DNA from: Rikenellaceae bacterium
GTDB taxonomy: Bacteria; Bacteroidota; Bacteroidia; Bacteroidales; Rikenellaceae
DNA length: 64,000 bases
Direction of reading: 5' to 3'
NCBI GenBank assembly: GCA_031256675.1
Contig: JAIRQC010000027.1
Location: 1-64,000 of the forward strand
Made by a program: the position numbers and the translations under genes. Numbering within the stretch: position 1 is the stretch's first letter; every line of letters starts with the position of its first letter. Positions 9,216 to 18,049 of this stretch are shown here, piece after piece. The notes below the pieces were generated by a model, which saw nothing but the letters and a program-made list of their open reading frames with translations, was not told where the DNA came from and did not search any database.

Positions 9216-9731
9216 TCAAAGAACCACCCCAAACTTTAAGTTGACCCGTGGCGACAATATTATTCCGGTTTCCTGCCCGAAGAAACAATTTACCCCCGTA
9301 CTGAATTCCAACAGCCACAAGTCATTATACACTCACCTCAATCCCCAGTTCGGAGCGTTCAACACCCCCGACTGTTTGACGGCTCCACGGGAAACCGCCG
9401 GCTTGAAAAGGTATGTCCCGTCGACAGCCCAATAGTTTCCGGCATTATGGTTTGTATTCCTGTTGCGGGCCGCCCTCTGTTTGAGATTGTAGTAATATCG
9501 CGGCTCGACGCCTGCACCCGGGTTGATCGAAAAGCCGAACCCTGAAGATGAACTCCACCCCATATACGGCGACCACAGTCCCGCACGGCCCGTAACGGTA
9601 AATTTTTCGCCAAGCGACTGCTCGTAATTACATGTAACCCCTGTTGTGTTGACCGTAAAGGAACAACCGGACCGAACCTCTGCCCGTGCGTTTGCGGCCA
9701 GCCATATAAATATGAAAACGAGTTTTTTCAT
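9216..9731 (-). pseudogene. Small outer-membrane beta-barrel protein interrupted by an in-frame TGA
   Basis: The ORF track shows only 9333-9731 (132 aa), which starts with a signal peptide MKKLVFIFIWLAANARA and has barrel-like strands (FTVNTTGVTCNYEQSLGEKF, VEPRYYYNLKQRA). Reading past the TGA at 9335-9333 in the same frame gives VYNDLWLLEFSTGVNCFFG and then SPRVNLKFGVVL before TGA at 9218-9216. That is a typical end for these ~170-aa barrel proteins. The motif APNWGLR-stop-VYNDLWLLEF is most simply explained by CGA to TGA, an Arg codon lost by one transition. The protein would sit in the outer membrane; its function is unknown. A CDS ending at 9333 would lack the last ~38 residues, including the closing strands. 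Confidence 0.6.
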
Positions 9732-9900
9732 GACAGCCGAATTTAACAGGTTCGTAAAATTGCCCGCGCGCTTTTGTATTATTTACAAAATGCGGCAAAT
9801 GCGGCGGCAAAAATAGCAACATTTACATGTGCCGGCAAAAATTTTTCGCCAAAAAACGGTACATATATCCATACCGGAGCGTTTTTTGCTGTGTAATTCG

Positions 9901-9908
9901 TATATTTG
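9901..9908 (+). promoter_or_regulatory. Candidate -7 box upstream of the TPR gene
   Basis: TATATTTG matches the Bacteroidetes consensus TAnnTTTG. It lies ~210 nt before the TPR start, so the transcript would carry the 9977-10063 intergenic element in its leader. No good -33 TTTG is seen at the usual spacing. Confidence 0.35.
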
Positions 9909-9976
9909 CCGTGGAGTAGAGGTTTTCTCAAAAGGCGCCTCATTGCGGGGCAGGGCGAAACAACAGGGCCTTTCCG

Positions 9977-10063
9977 TCATTGCGACGGCGCGCTTGCGAA
10001 GCGGAAAGCGATCCGGCGCATTGACCGTCGACGGGCCGGACAGGGCTAACGCTCTCGCAATGA
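9977..10063. repeat. Intergenic inverted-end repeat element, copy 1
   Basis: The element begins TCATTGCGA and ends TCGCAATGA (9-bp terminal inverted repeats). Inside are GCGAAGC-like and GATCC-like segments also found in the element at 29811-29889. It resembles the short 'cattgcgag...gaagcaatcc' repeats scattered between genes in many Bacteroidetes. No protein is encoded. Confidence 0.5.
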
Positions 10064-10120
10064 TGTTGAATCCGGCTTTTGAGGCGGCCTCTCCTGACCA
10101 ATCCGCCAAACGAGAACTTG

Positions 10121-13108
10121 ATGAAACGAACGTTGTTGCTATGTGTTGCGGGCTCTTTGTCCCTTCTTGGCCGCGCGGTAGCCGGGGCGCCCGAGGCTGA
10201 GCGCCATTTGAGGCTGGCCCGCGAACTGTACAAGGCCGAAAAGTACCTGCCTGCCACCGCCGAGACCGACAAGGCGCGCGCCGCCCTCACCCCCGACCCC
10301 GCATGCAGGCCGTTGCAGATGCCGATCGACTATTACGACGCACTGTGCGCCGCCCACAACGGAGACGGGGCGGCCGAGGCCAAACTCGAGAACTTCCTGC
10401 TGCGCTACTCCGACGCCTCGACGCTCAACGAGATACGCTTCGCCCTGGGCAACATCTACTACCTGAACGGCCACTACGGCGACGCATGCGTCAGGCTGCT
10501 GAGCGTCAATCCGCTCGAACTCGGCCAGAAGCGGCAAAGCCAGTATTACTACAAGCTGGGCTACTGCCACTTCATGCTCGACGATTACAACAAGGCCTAC
10601 CCCGCCCTGCGACAGTCGCTTGACGATCCATCCTGCGAGGCCGACGCAAGATACTGCCTGGCCTATATCGACTATCTGCGAGGCGACTACGCCTCGGCCC
10701 GCGAAGGCTTCGTGCGCATATCGGGCAACGAGATATACAAAAGGGAGGCGCCATATTTCCTACTGCAAATCGACTATCTGACAGGCGATTACAAGAACGT
10801 GACAGCCAACGGCGACAAGGTCATCACCTCGTTGAAAGGCGAACGTGCCATCGAGGCGGCGCGGGTGGCGGCCGAAGGGGCTTTCCGCGAGGGCGCCTAT
10901 CCGCAGATGCTCAACTACATGGAGCGTTTCCTTGCGCTGGGCGGCGTGCCGGAGCGCGACGAGCTCTACCTGCTCGGCTTCGGCCACCACAATGCCGGCG
11001 ATTACGCCCGTGCGGCAGGCGAGCTGGCAGGCGTCTGCACCGTCGACGACCGCATGACCCGCAACGCCAGCTACCACCTGGGCGACTGCTACCTGCAACT
11101 CGGCGACAGGCAATCGGCGCTGAAATCCTTCTCCATTGCCGCTTCGGGGTCGATGGAGGAGCAGTTCCGCGAGGATGCGCTCTACAACTACGGCAAACTG
11201 CAATACGAACAGGGCGGAGGGCTGTTCAACGAGGCGATCAACGCGCTGGGCCGCTACATTCAGGAGTACCCTGCCTCGCCCCTCATGCAGCAGGTGAAGG
11301 GCTATCTCGCTTCGGCATACTTCAATACGCGCAACTACGCCGCCGCATACGAGGCCATGTCGCAGATCGCCGACCCCGACAACGACATGAAGGCGGCCAT
11401 GCAGAAGATCACCTACTTCCGCGCTATGGAGCTCTACCGCGACGGCGATTACGACGCCGCCTACCTGCTTCTCGAAGAGTCGGCAACCTATCGCAGCAAT
11501 CAGAAATACACTGCGCTCGCTACCTTCTGGGTCGGCGACGTCCTTTTCAAGCGCGGCGAATACAACAAGGCGGCGGTGCTTTTCAAGAACTACCTCGCCG
11601 TGTCGCCCGCCGCCGAACGCGAACACATCATGGCCCCTTACAACGTGGGCTACTGCTACTTCAACCTCGGTCGACGCGACGACGCGCGCGAATGGTTCGA
11701 CAGGTTCCTCTACGGCTACTACGCCCGCGACGCCTATCGTGCCGACGCGTGCAACCGTCTGGGCGACTTGGCCTACCAGAGGCGCGACTTTGCACAGGCC
11801 ATATCGCACTACGAGAGTGCGATAAGCATCGGCCCGCCCGCCCGCGACTATGCCCGCCTGCGCCGCGCCATGATGTACGGCTATGTCGGCGACGGGCTGC
11901 GTAAAATAGCGGCGCTCAGGGAGATAATCGCCGAGGGCAAGGGAACTTACGTCGACCGCGCCCATTACGAACTGGCCCGGGCCCAGATCGCCTCCGAGAA
12001 TTTTGCCGAGGCGGGGCGGACGCTGCGCGAGTTTGTCGACGGCTACCCCAACTCGCCATACCATATCGACGCGCTGAACGACCTGGGGCTCGTTTCGCTC
12101 AACGTTGGCGACCGCGAGGCGGCGATGAAATACTACAAACAGGTGGCGGCCGCAGCCCCCGCCTCGCCGCAGGGCAAGGAGGCGCTGGCCTCGATCCGCT
12201 CGATATACGTCGATGCGGGCGATGCGGCGAGCTACTTCGGCTATGCCCGCGAGATAGGCGCGGAGAGCGACCTTAGCACGGTGCGTCGCGACTCGCTGTC
12301 ATACGCCGCCGCCGAAACGCTCTACCTGCGCGGCGATTACGCGCGCGCGGCGGCGGCCATGCAGAGCTATCTCGGCACATACCGTCAGGGAACCTACACC
12401 GCCGACGCCCTGTACTACCTGGGCGATTGCAAACAGCGCGGCGGCGACGCTCATGGTGCGGCGGCGGCGTTCGAACGGCTCTCCAAGCTCCACTTCAACA
12501 GCTTCACCCTGCGCGGATTGCGTCGTCTGGCCGCGATCCATGCCGACAACGACGAGCATGAAGCCGCCGCGCGGGCATACAGGAAATGGAGCGAGTATGC
12601 CGAGAATCCCGCCGACGGGGCCGAGGCGCTGGCCGGCTATCTGACCTCAACGGCGGCTGTCGACAACCCCTCCCGCATGGTGCAGGCGGCCAACGAGACG
12701 CTGGCCTCGCCTTTCGTCGACGCCAAACTTCGCATCAGGGCGCAGTACCTCAAAGCAAAGGCCTGCGAAGCGCAGGGCGACGACCAGCTGGCGCAACGGA
12801 TATACGCCGAGCTCGCCGCCGATCCCACGACCGCCGAAGGGGCGGAGGCGGCCTATCGCGTGATAGAATACGCCTACCTTAAACCCAACCACGCCGAGGC
12901 CAAACGGCTGGTTATCGCCTTCGGGGAGAGCCGCACGCCGCATGGCTACTGGCTGGCGCAGGCGTTCATCATCCTGGGCGACGTTTACGCCGCCGAGGGC
13001 GACGCATTTCAGGCGCGGGCTACGTGGCAGAGCATCGTCGACGGCTACACGGTTGCCGACGACGGCGTTATGGATCTGGTAAGGGAGAGGCTGAAAAAGT
13101 TGAGGTGA
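10121..13108 (+). CDS. Large periplasmic tetratricopeptide-repeat protein
   Basis: The 995-aa product starts MKRTLLLCVAGSLSLLGRAVA, a clear signal peptide; the longer ORF start at 10079 is TTG and adds an implausible leader. The rest is a superhelix of TPR-like pairs, with recurring motifs such as DALYNYGKLQYEQ, ALYYLGDCKQRGGD and DALNDLGLVSLNVGD. It contains no enzymatic motif. Such proteins are protein-interaction scaffolds, here likely periplasmic or attached to the outer membrane. Its stop (TGA 13106-13108) overlaps the ATG of the next gene by one base (TGATG), so the TPR protein and the downstream outer-membrane barrel are probably translationally coupled and work together. Confidence 0.8.
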   Translation: MKRTLLLCVAGSLSLLGRAVAGAPEAERHLRLARELYKAEKYLPATAETDKARAALTPDPACRPLQMPIDYYDALCAAHNGDGAAEAKLENFLLRYSDASTLNEIRFALGNIYYLNGHYGDACVRLLSVNPLELGQKRQSQYYYKLGYCHFMLDDYNKAYPALRQSLDDPSCEADARYCLAYIDYLRGDYASAREGFVRISGNEIYKREAPYFLLQIDYLTGDYKNVTANGDKVITSLKGERAIEAARVAAEGAFREGAYPQMLNYMERFLALGGVPERDELYLLGFGHHNAGDYARAAGELAGVCTVDDRMTRNASYHLGDCYLQLGDRQSALKSFSIAASGSMEEQFREDALYNYGKLQYEQGGGLFNEAINALGRYIQEYPASPLMQQVKGYLASAYFNTRNYAAAYEAMSQIADPDNDMKAAMQKITYFRAMELYRDGDYDAAYLLLEESATYRSNQKYTALATFWVGDVLFKRGEYNKAAVLFKNYLAVSPAAEREHIMAPYNVGYCYFNLGRRDDAREWFDRFLYGYYARDAYRADACNRLGDLAYQRRDFAQAISHYESAISIGPPARDYARLRRAMMYGYVGDGLRKIAALREIIAEGKGTYVDRAHYELARAQIASENFAEAGRTLREFVDGYPNSPYHIDALNDLGLVSLNVGDREAAMKYYKQVAAAAPASPQGKEALASIRSIYVDAGDAASYFGYAREIGAESDLSTVRRDSLSYAAAETLYLRGDYARAAAAMQSYLGTYRQGTYTADALYYLGDCKQRGGDAHGAAAAFERLSKLHFNSFTLRGLRRLAAIHADNDEHEAAARAYRKWSEYAENPADGAEALAGYLTSTAAVDNPSRMVQAANETLASPFVDAKLRIRAQYLKAKACEAQGDDQLAQRIYAELAADPTTAEGAEAAYRVIEYAYLKPNHAEAKRLVIAFGESRTPHGYWLAQAFIILGDVYAAEGDAFQARATWQSIVDGYTVADDGVMDLVRERLKKLR

Positions 13109-14748
13109 TGATAAAGAACACATTATATATAGTAATGGCGGCGATGGCCGCAGTGCGGACAGAGGCGCAGAATGCCGGCCTCAGTCGACAGGTTGAGGTG
13201 ATCAAGGAGTATGTTCCCGATGCGGGCGTGGCAATGCCGAAGGTCGATTTCGTGCCGCAGATCGGCGACACGACCCTCCTGCGCCCCGAAATGGAGTACG
13301 GCATCCGCCCGACGGGCTATGTCGGCCGCTTCGGCATACCGGACATCGCCCCGATGACGGTCAGCGTCGACGAGTACAAATTTGTTATGCCGTTCTACAT
13401 CAAGGCCGGCGCAGGCTACCCGTGGAACGGACTGCTCGACTTCTACTGGTCGCATCGCGACAGGTACAACATCGGTTACGGCGCATACTACAACCACGAC
13501 GGCCGCTACGGCAAGGCGACCAGCGACCTCGGCCTGCGCCGCAAGGCGTTGACCGCCACCAACTACGCCGGCGGGTTTGCCTCAAAGGAGTTTGGCCGCT
13601 ACGTCCTGAAAGCGGGGATCGACATGTTTTTCAACGAATACACCGCATACGGAGCATACACCATAGACAGCCTGCCGCTGAACAGTTACGGGGCCAACGA
13701 ACGCTTTAATTACAAAGGCATTAGCGGCGATGTTACCTTTGGCGATACGTTTACCGACCTCAGTCGCCTCAACTTCCGCTTGGGCGGACGGCTGGGCACG
13801 ACGGCCAACACCGTGCAGCAGACCGACACAAAAAGCGAGTTCTTCGGCGAGATCGGCAAGGCGTTCAGACAGCATACCGCCATCCTTTCGGCCAGGGTGC
13901 GGAGCTATTGCGGCTCTGACGCACGCAGTTACTTCACCCTCGAGCCGCGCTACGCCGTCGAAGGGGTCGATTTCACCCTCGATGCGGGGCTCAAAGTGAA
14001 CTTCGGCAGCGGCCTGAGGCTATTCCCGCAACTGAACCTCAAATACGACGTCTGGGGCGGATACATCATCCCCTACGTTGAGATCGACGGCGGACTGACC
14101 TGCGGCGACATGGAGCGTATGCTCGAACTCAACCCTTATGTCGTCCGCGGCATATTAAAGATTGCCGACCTCAAACAGTACAACCTGCGCGGCGGCGTTG
14201 CGGGCAGCCTGTCGGACAACCTCTACTACAAGGCTTTCGTCGGTGTGAGCAGCCTGCTCGACATGAGTTTCTTTGTCAGCGACTATTCCGAGGGGCGCAC
14301 GGCCCGTTTCCTTGTCGAGCGCGACAACGGCACGATGTTCACCCTGGGGGGCAGCATGGAGTTCAAGCTCTACGACAAGCTGCGCAGCTGGGCCGCAGCC
14401 AGATATTACGGCTACACGCTCGACCATTTTGAACGCGCCTGCGGGCTGCCGAACTTCGAGGTCAGGGTTGGCGGACGGTACGAGTTCACACCCAAATGGC
14501 GGGCCAGTCTCGGGGCTACGCTCCTCGGCCGCCGCTACTTCTTCGAACGCATAGCCTCGACGGGCGACCTGCTGCTCAACAAGGCCCGCCCGTCGTTCAA
14601 CCTCGAAGCGCAGGTCGACTACCGCCACTCGCGGTTCATACACTACTTCCTGCGCGGCGAGAACCTCTTCAACTCGAAGCTGTACCCCTGGAACCACTAC
14701 CGCTCGGTGGGGCTGACCGTTCAGGGCGGGGTGGTCTTATCGTTTTAA
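13108..14748 (+). CDS. Outer-membrane beta-barrel protein, partner of the TPR protein
   Basis: The gene begins at ATG 13108, overlapping the TPR stop, and encodes 546 aa with N-terminus MIKNTLYIVMAAMAAVRTEAQ, a short signal peptide. The longer ORF start at 13024 lies inside the TPR gene. The mature part starts with a linker (VEVIKEYVPDAG) and then alternates aromatic/polar strands (FYWSHRDRYNIGYGAYYNHD, YFTLEPRYAVEG). It ends VQGGVVLSF with the terminal Phe typical of Bam substrates. It looks like a TonB-receptor-like barrel without plug domain or TonB box. Role unknown; the upstream TPR protein may act on its folding or on a common complex. Confidence 0.75.
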   Translation: MIKNTLYIVMAAMAAVRTEAQNAGLSRQVEVIKEYVPDAGVAMPKVDFVPQIGDTTLLRPEMEYGIRPTGYVGRFGIPDIAPMTVSVDEYKFVMPFYIKAGAGYPWNGLLDFYWSHRDRYNIGYGAYYNHDGRYGKATSDLGLRRKALTATNYAGGFASKEFGRYVLKAGIDMFFNEYTAYGAYTIDSLPLNSYGANERFNYKGISGDVTFGDTFTDLSRLNFRLGGRLGTTANTVQQTDTKSEFFGEIGKAFRQHTAILSARVRSYCGSDARSYFTLEPRYAVEGVDFTLDAGLKVNFGSGLRLFPQLNLKYDVWGGYIIPYVEIDGGLTCGDMERMLELNPYVVRGILKIADLKQYNLRGGVAGSLSDNLYYKAFVGVSSLLDMSFFVSDYSEGRTARFLVERDNGTMFTLGGSMEFKLYDKLRSWAAARYYGYTLDHFERACGLPNFEVRVGGRYEFTPKWRASLGATLLGRRYFFERIASTGDLLLNKARPSFNLEAQVDYRHSRFIHYFLRGENLFNSKLYPWNHYRSVGLTVQGGVVLSF

Positions 14749-14802
14749 GGGCGCGGCTTCCTGCTCTATCGGGGCGGGGTTACGCGCTGAAAATAAGTCA
14801 TT

Positions 14803-15108
14803 ATGCCGTCCGAAATGGAAAATTTTGAGGTAAGAAGGAGCAAATTCTCGCTCATTTTGGGCTTTGTTTTGGCAGAGGCTGCTCTTTTGTTACTGTTGTT
14901 TTTGATTGTCTATACTTACATTGAAACGGCAGGGAGCCCTAAGGTCAGGGAGAGTTTGAATTTGCCTGTCGAGGGTTTTTTCTGGTTGTTTGTGGCGGTT
15001 TGTTTTCATTGCATGCTATTTATCGGTTTGTTTTACCGGCTCACGGTAAGCGGCGAGCAGATGGCTGCGCCGGTTTTTCCGGCAAACAAAAATATTCGGT
15101 TTTGCTAA
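14803..15108 (+). CDS. Small inner-membrane protein with two predicted TM helices
   Basis: The 101-aa product has two hydrophobic segments: SLILGFVLAEAALLLLLFLI with the following VYTYI, and FFWLFVAVCFHCMLFIGLFY. Both are flanked by charged ends (FEVRRSK at the N-terminus). The start could be ATG 14803 or the internal ATG that begins MENFEVRRSK. I do not recognise a family. A decayed copy of its 5' end lies ~0.5 kb downstream (15336-15413). The next small ORF begins 1 nt after its stop, so the two may be cotranscribed. Confidence 0.5.
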   Translation: MPSEMENFEVRRSKFSLILGFVLAEAALLLLLFLIVYTYIETAGSPKVRESLNLPVEGFFWLFVAVCFHCMLFIGLFYRLTVSGEQMAAPVFPANKNIRFC

Positions 15109-15109
15109 C

Positions 15110-15352
15110 ATGGAACGCCTGATCGAAATTCATTCGCCATTACGCATTAACATTAAGTACAGGTGCTTCTTCGACTTGAGAATTATTGGGAAAAACGGCA
15201 AAGTGATTACATATTTGATGCTAAACGACAGAAATTACGAACTGTTCGTCGAAACCTGCATGAGGCATAAGATCAAAAACAATATAATCCGCCCGAATCC
15301 CCGAACCCGCACGGCCCGCTTTAAGGAAAAAAACGGGACAACTTTGAAGTGA
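15110..15352 (+). CDS. Small hypothetical protein
   Basis: This 80-aa frame starts MERLIEIHSPLRINIKYRCF directly after the stop of the small membrane protein. The middle (IIGKNGKVITYLMLNDRNYE) reads like a small mixed alpha/beta domain. The end (ARFKEKNGTTLK) runs into the decayed repeat of the previous gene, so the native C-terminus may have been replaced. No family is recognised. Confidence 0.35.
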   Translation: MERLIEIHSPLRINIKYRCFFDLRIIGKNGKVITYLMLNDRNYELFVETCMRHKIKNNIIRPNPRTRTARFKEKNGTTLK

Positions 15353-15413
15353 GGAGAAGCAAATCCTCGCTCATCAGGGAGGTGCTCCGGCAGAGGTTGC
15401 CCTTTTGTTCCCT
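15336..15413 (+). repeat. Decayed duplicate of the 5' end of the small membrane gene
   Basis: Translation gives DNFEVRRSKSSLIREVLRQR, alongside ENFEVRRSKFSLILGFVLAE at ~14820. The DNA is alignable over ~75 bp with scattered substitutions and small indels. It is a truncated paralogous relic; no complete gene follows. Confidence 0.6.
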
Positions 15414-15609
15414 AATGCGGCAAGATTGTCGGCGAACCGGCAGGCGGAGGAGGGGCGTTTCGCACATGTTGTGTTTTGGATTGTATTGACCCGAACCGGC
15501 GGTCGATCGGCGCGTGACACGCTTTGGGGTGTCCAGCCGCCAAAAACAATATCTGAGGGACAAATGGGCGCAAACGGCTCTCCGCCCGACAGTTTGGCGC
15601 AACGGTTCC

Positions 15610-15900
15610 CGATATTCTTGCGGTTTCTGCGGTTGTTCCTGCGATTTCTGCGATTCCTGCAATTTGGGTGGAACAACTCCCGAGATTTCTGCGGTTTCTA
15701 CGGTTGTTTCTGCGACTCCTGCGATTTGGGCGGAACAACTCCTGAGGTTCCTGCGGTTGTTCCTGTAATTTCTGCGATTTCTGCAATTTGGGTGGAACGG
15801 CTCCCGAGGTTCCTGCGGTTTCTGTGATTCCTGCAATTTGGGCGGAACAACTCCTGAGGTTCCTGCGGTTTCTGCGGTTTCTGTTGCGCCGAAAGCAACG
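15610..15900. repeat. Nested tandem repeat array (~9-bp micro-units within 50-62-bp units)
   Basis: The marker GGGYGGAACRRCTCCYGAG recurs at 15666, 15728, 15790 and 15840, giving units of 62, 62 and 50 bp. Between markers are near-copies of TGCGGTTTC, TGCGATTTC and TGCGGTTGTTCC. All six frames show repetitive low-complexity text (for example FLRFLQFGWNN), so the ORFs listed here are not genes. There are no unique spacers, so this is not CRISPR. Around it, 15414-15609 and 15901-15977 hold nothing I can name. Confidence 0.75.
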
Positions 15901-15977
15901 CCTGCCGTGAGTTCCGTTAATTGAGATATGCCGCTAACAACATGACAATGCGAAATATAGCGTCAAGCGCGCAAAAC

Positions 15978-16862
15978 TCAATCGCTCTCCGAACCTGAAC
16001 CTGTCGCCACGACGGGATAGGCGTTGAACTCGGCCTCCTCCTGCTCGCGACGACGCTCCATGCGGCGACGGGTGCGGGCGGAGATGTAGATGCCCAACTC
16101 GTAGAGCCCGTAGAGCGGCGCCAGAACCAGCAGGCAACTCACAATATCGGGCGGGGTGATGACAGCTGCAAAGATTGTCAACACCACGATCGAGTGACGG
16201 CGATACTTGCGCATGAAGGCCGGAGTCAACAGCCCGATGCGCGTCAAAAAGTAGACCAGCAGCGGTAGCTGAAACACCGCCGCCGTGGCCATCGACACAT
16301 TTAGAACCGTTGACAAATAGGAATTTACGTCAATCATGTTGTCGATGTCGGAGCTGGCGACATAGTTCGCCAGAAAGTTCACCGACAGCGGCGCGATCAG
16401 AAAATAACCGAACATCAGCCCCGTAAAGAAACACAGCGACACATAGCTCACCAGCATGTTGGTACCCCGCCGCTCCCGGGCCGTCAGCGCAGGCTTCACA
16501 AACTGCCATATCTCCCACAGCATGTAGGGAATGGCCAGAACGAGCCCCGTGACGAACGAGATGCGCATGTGGAGGTTGAACTGGCCGCCGAGCGTGGTGT
16601 TTATCATCTTGATCTGCTGGGCGTTGGGTTGCAGTCCGTCGACGCCCGAGAGTCCGGCCAGCCAGCCGAGCAGTTTGTTGGTCGGGAAATCGGGTTTGCT
16701 CGGCCCCATGAGCACCATGTCGATGACAAACCCTTTGAGCGCAAACGCCGCGATAAAAAAGATCAGGAACGCCACCGCCCCGCGAAACAGGTGCGGGCGG
16801 AGCGCATCGAGATGCTCGAAAAATGTCATCTCTGCCTTAGGCGAGGTCGACTTGCGTGGCAT
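15978..16862 (-). CDS. tatC: Sec-independent translocase subunit TatC
   Basis: TatC is the polytopic inner-membrane receptor for twin-arginine signal peptides. The product begins MPRKSTSPKAEMTFFEHLDA with the conserved N-terminal FFEHLxxLR motif, and has six hydrophobic helices including the conserved WQFVKPALTARERR region and the ITPPDIVSCLLVLAPLYGLYE end. I prefer the ATG at 16862 over 16901, because the extra 13 residues are basic and unlike the family. The C-terminal tail (RRRMERRREQEEAEFNAY...) is charged and cytoplasmic. tatA lies upstream on the same strand, separated by 545 bp, so the two may not share one transcript. Confidence 0.93.
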   Translation of the reverse strand: MPRKSTSPKAEMTFFEHLDALRPHLFRGAVAFLIFFIAAFALKGFVIDMVLMGPSKPDFPTNKLLGWLAGLSGVDGLQPNAQQIKMINTTLGGQFNLHMRISFVTGLVLAIPYMLWEIWQFVKPALTARERRGTNMLVSYVSLCFFTGLMFGYFLIAPLSVNFLANYVASSDIDNMIDVNSYLSTVLNVSMATAAVFQLPLLVYFLTRIGLLTPAFMRKYRRHSIVVLTIFAAVITPPDIVSCLLVLAPLYGLYELGIYISARTRRRMERRREQEEAEFNAYPVVATGSGSESD

Positions 16863-17407
16863 ATTCTTAATAATTTTTGTCCGAATACGGGGTTTGTGCA
16901 TGGTCTGTTCGGCGCGTCCCGCTCTCGTTCTTCGGGAGTTTTTCGGGCCCCTCTTTGCCTCGCCGTCGCGTTACGGGAAGTCGGCTATACGTCTCTCAGG
17001 CGGGACAATCACAGCGCTTTCGAATAGCTTCGGCAGGGGAATTTAACAAACTCTCATGCAAACTCTTACCCGGACACACCTCCACACGCCTCGCAAACCC
17101 GTGTGGCCGAGGCGATCTTGGCTGTTATATATGCAGTTCGGGAGTTAAAATATTACACGTCATGCCGAACAGCGCAGAACGAAGTGGGGCGTATTTTAAC
17201 AGAACAATAAGGTAGAGCCGACCTGCGGTTTACCCCTGCACAGTTCTGAGGTCGCCACTGTGTCGGTTCGAGGTTATTCCGCTACGCTTCATTTCGCTCG
17301 TGGCGACATGTCCTGTATCGCCAATTGAAAAATGCCGAGTTCCGGTTGCCATTTTCACCCCCCCTGGCCCGCCATTTTCAACCCCCTGGTCCACACGTGT
17401 AAACCCC
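16863..17407. other. Intergenic region between tatA and tatC
   Basis: No convincing gene in six frames. It contains two imperfect copies of CCATTTTCAMCCCCC..CTGG (17350-17368 and 17373-17390) and a stretch near 17255-17315 rich in short GC repeats (TTCGAGGTTATTCCGCTACG, TTTCGCTCGTGGCGACATG). I see no clear terminator or promoter box for tatC. Confidence 0.5.
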
Positions 17408-17605
17408 TTACTCGTGGCTCGACTGTTCGATCTTCTCGCTTGCTTTGGGCTGTTCGGACGAGTAGTCTTTGTTGGCAGCGTCCTTGAACTCCTTGATGCC
17501 GCGTCCGAGGCCGCGCATGAGTTCAGGGATCTTTTTGCCACCGAAAAACAGCAGCGCTAACGCTGCGATAAAAATAATCTCGCCCATTCCGAATTTCTGA
17601 AACAT
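17408..17605 (-). CDS. tatA: Sec-independent translocase subunit TatA
   Basis: The 65-aa product has the canonical TatA layout: a short N-terminus ([10 protein letters not shown]), one transmembrane helix ([14 protein letters not shown]), the hinge and amphipathic helix [20 protein letters not shown], and an acidic tail ending EKIEQSSHE. It forms the pore-like component of the twin-arginine translocase with the TatC encoded downstream. Its length is normal for Bacteroidetes TatA. Confidence 0.93.
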   Translation of the reverse strand: MFQKFGMGEIIFIAALALLFFGGKKIPELMRGLGRGIKEFKDAANKDYSSEQPKASEKIEQSSHE

Positions 17606-17980
17606 ACTATTTGGTTTTAATGTTATCTATCTCTTTTTTAATTCCTTGCCGACTCCCTCCTGTTTCCCCGCCTCAGAAACTGCCGCATCCTCCTGACAAC
17701 GGGGCCTTGATTTTGTGGCCGGATTTTCGGCGAAGTTACGAATTATTTGGCAGTTTTGCACATTCGCGTCGAAAAATCTATTTTTTCGGACGGGAAATCG
17801 AGGTCTGGTCTAAATCTCAGACGCTAAAAGCACTATATCACAGCTGATTAGAGGCTCAAAATAAAATGCATAGCGATACGGCAATCGGGCGGAGCGCAGC
17901 GATACGGCAACTGTCAGTTTACCGTATCGCTGCGCTCCGCCCGTAATGACTTTCGGCTCCGTCCTGCATGACGTGTAACG
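17606..17980. other. Intergenic region with a 21-bp perfect inverted repeat
   Basis: No gene is visible. The strong feature is the hairpin at 17887-17942, preceded by a partial copy of its arm (GCGATACGGCAA near 17873). The region lies between the tatA start and the 3' end of a frameshifted lipoprotein gene on the same strand, so the hairpin could terminate the lipoprotein transcript. Confidence 0.5.
17887..17942. repeat. 21-bp perfect hairpin, possible terminator or intergenic palindrome
   Basis: The arms GGGCGGAGCGCAGCGATACGG (17887-17907) and its exact reverse complement (17922-17942) flank a 14-nt loop, which itself contains AACTG-T-CAGTT. No T-run follows, so a simple Rho-independent terminator is uncertain. 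Confidence 0.65.
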
Positions 17981-17988
17981 TCAGCCGA

Positions 17989-18049
17989 CGATCCGCATGA
18001 ACCCTGAGCAATCAGAAAACGATCCGCATGAACCCTGAGCGATCAGAAA
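17989..18049. repeat. Tandem ~31-bp repeat at the 3' end of the lipoprotein gene
   Basis: CGATCCGCATGAACCCTGAG followed by CRATCAGAAA occurs twice (17989-18019 and 18020-18049). The native stop of the neighbouring lipoprotein gene lies in the second copy, so the tract may be a duplicated 3' end. Confidence 0.7.

Noticed and set aside
15610-15900. Possible CRISPR array
   Set aside because: Repeats are nested and abut each other; there are no unique spacers of constant length and no cas genes nearby.
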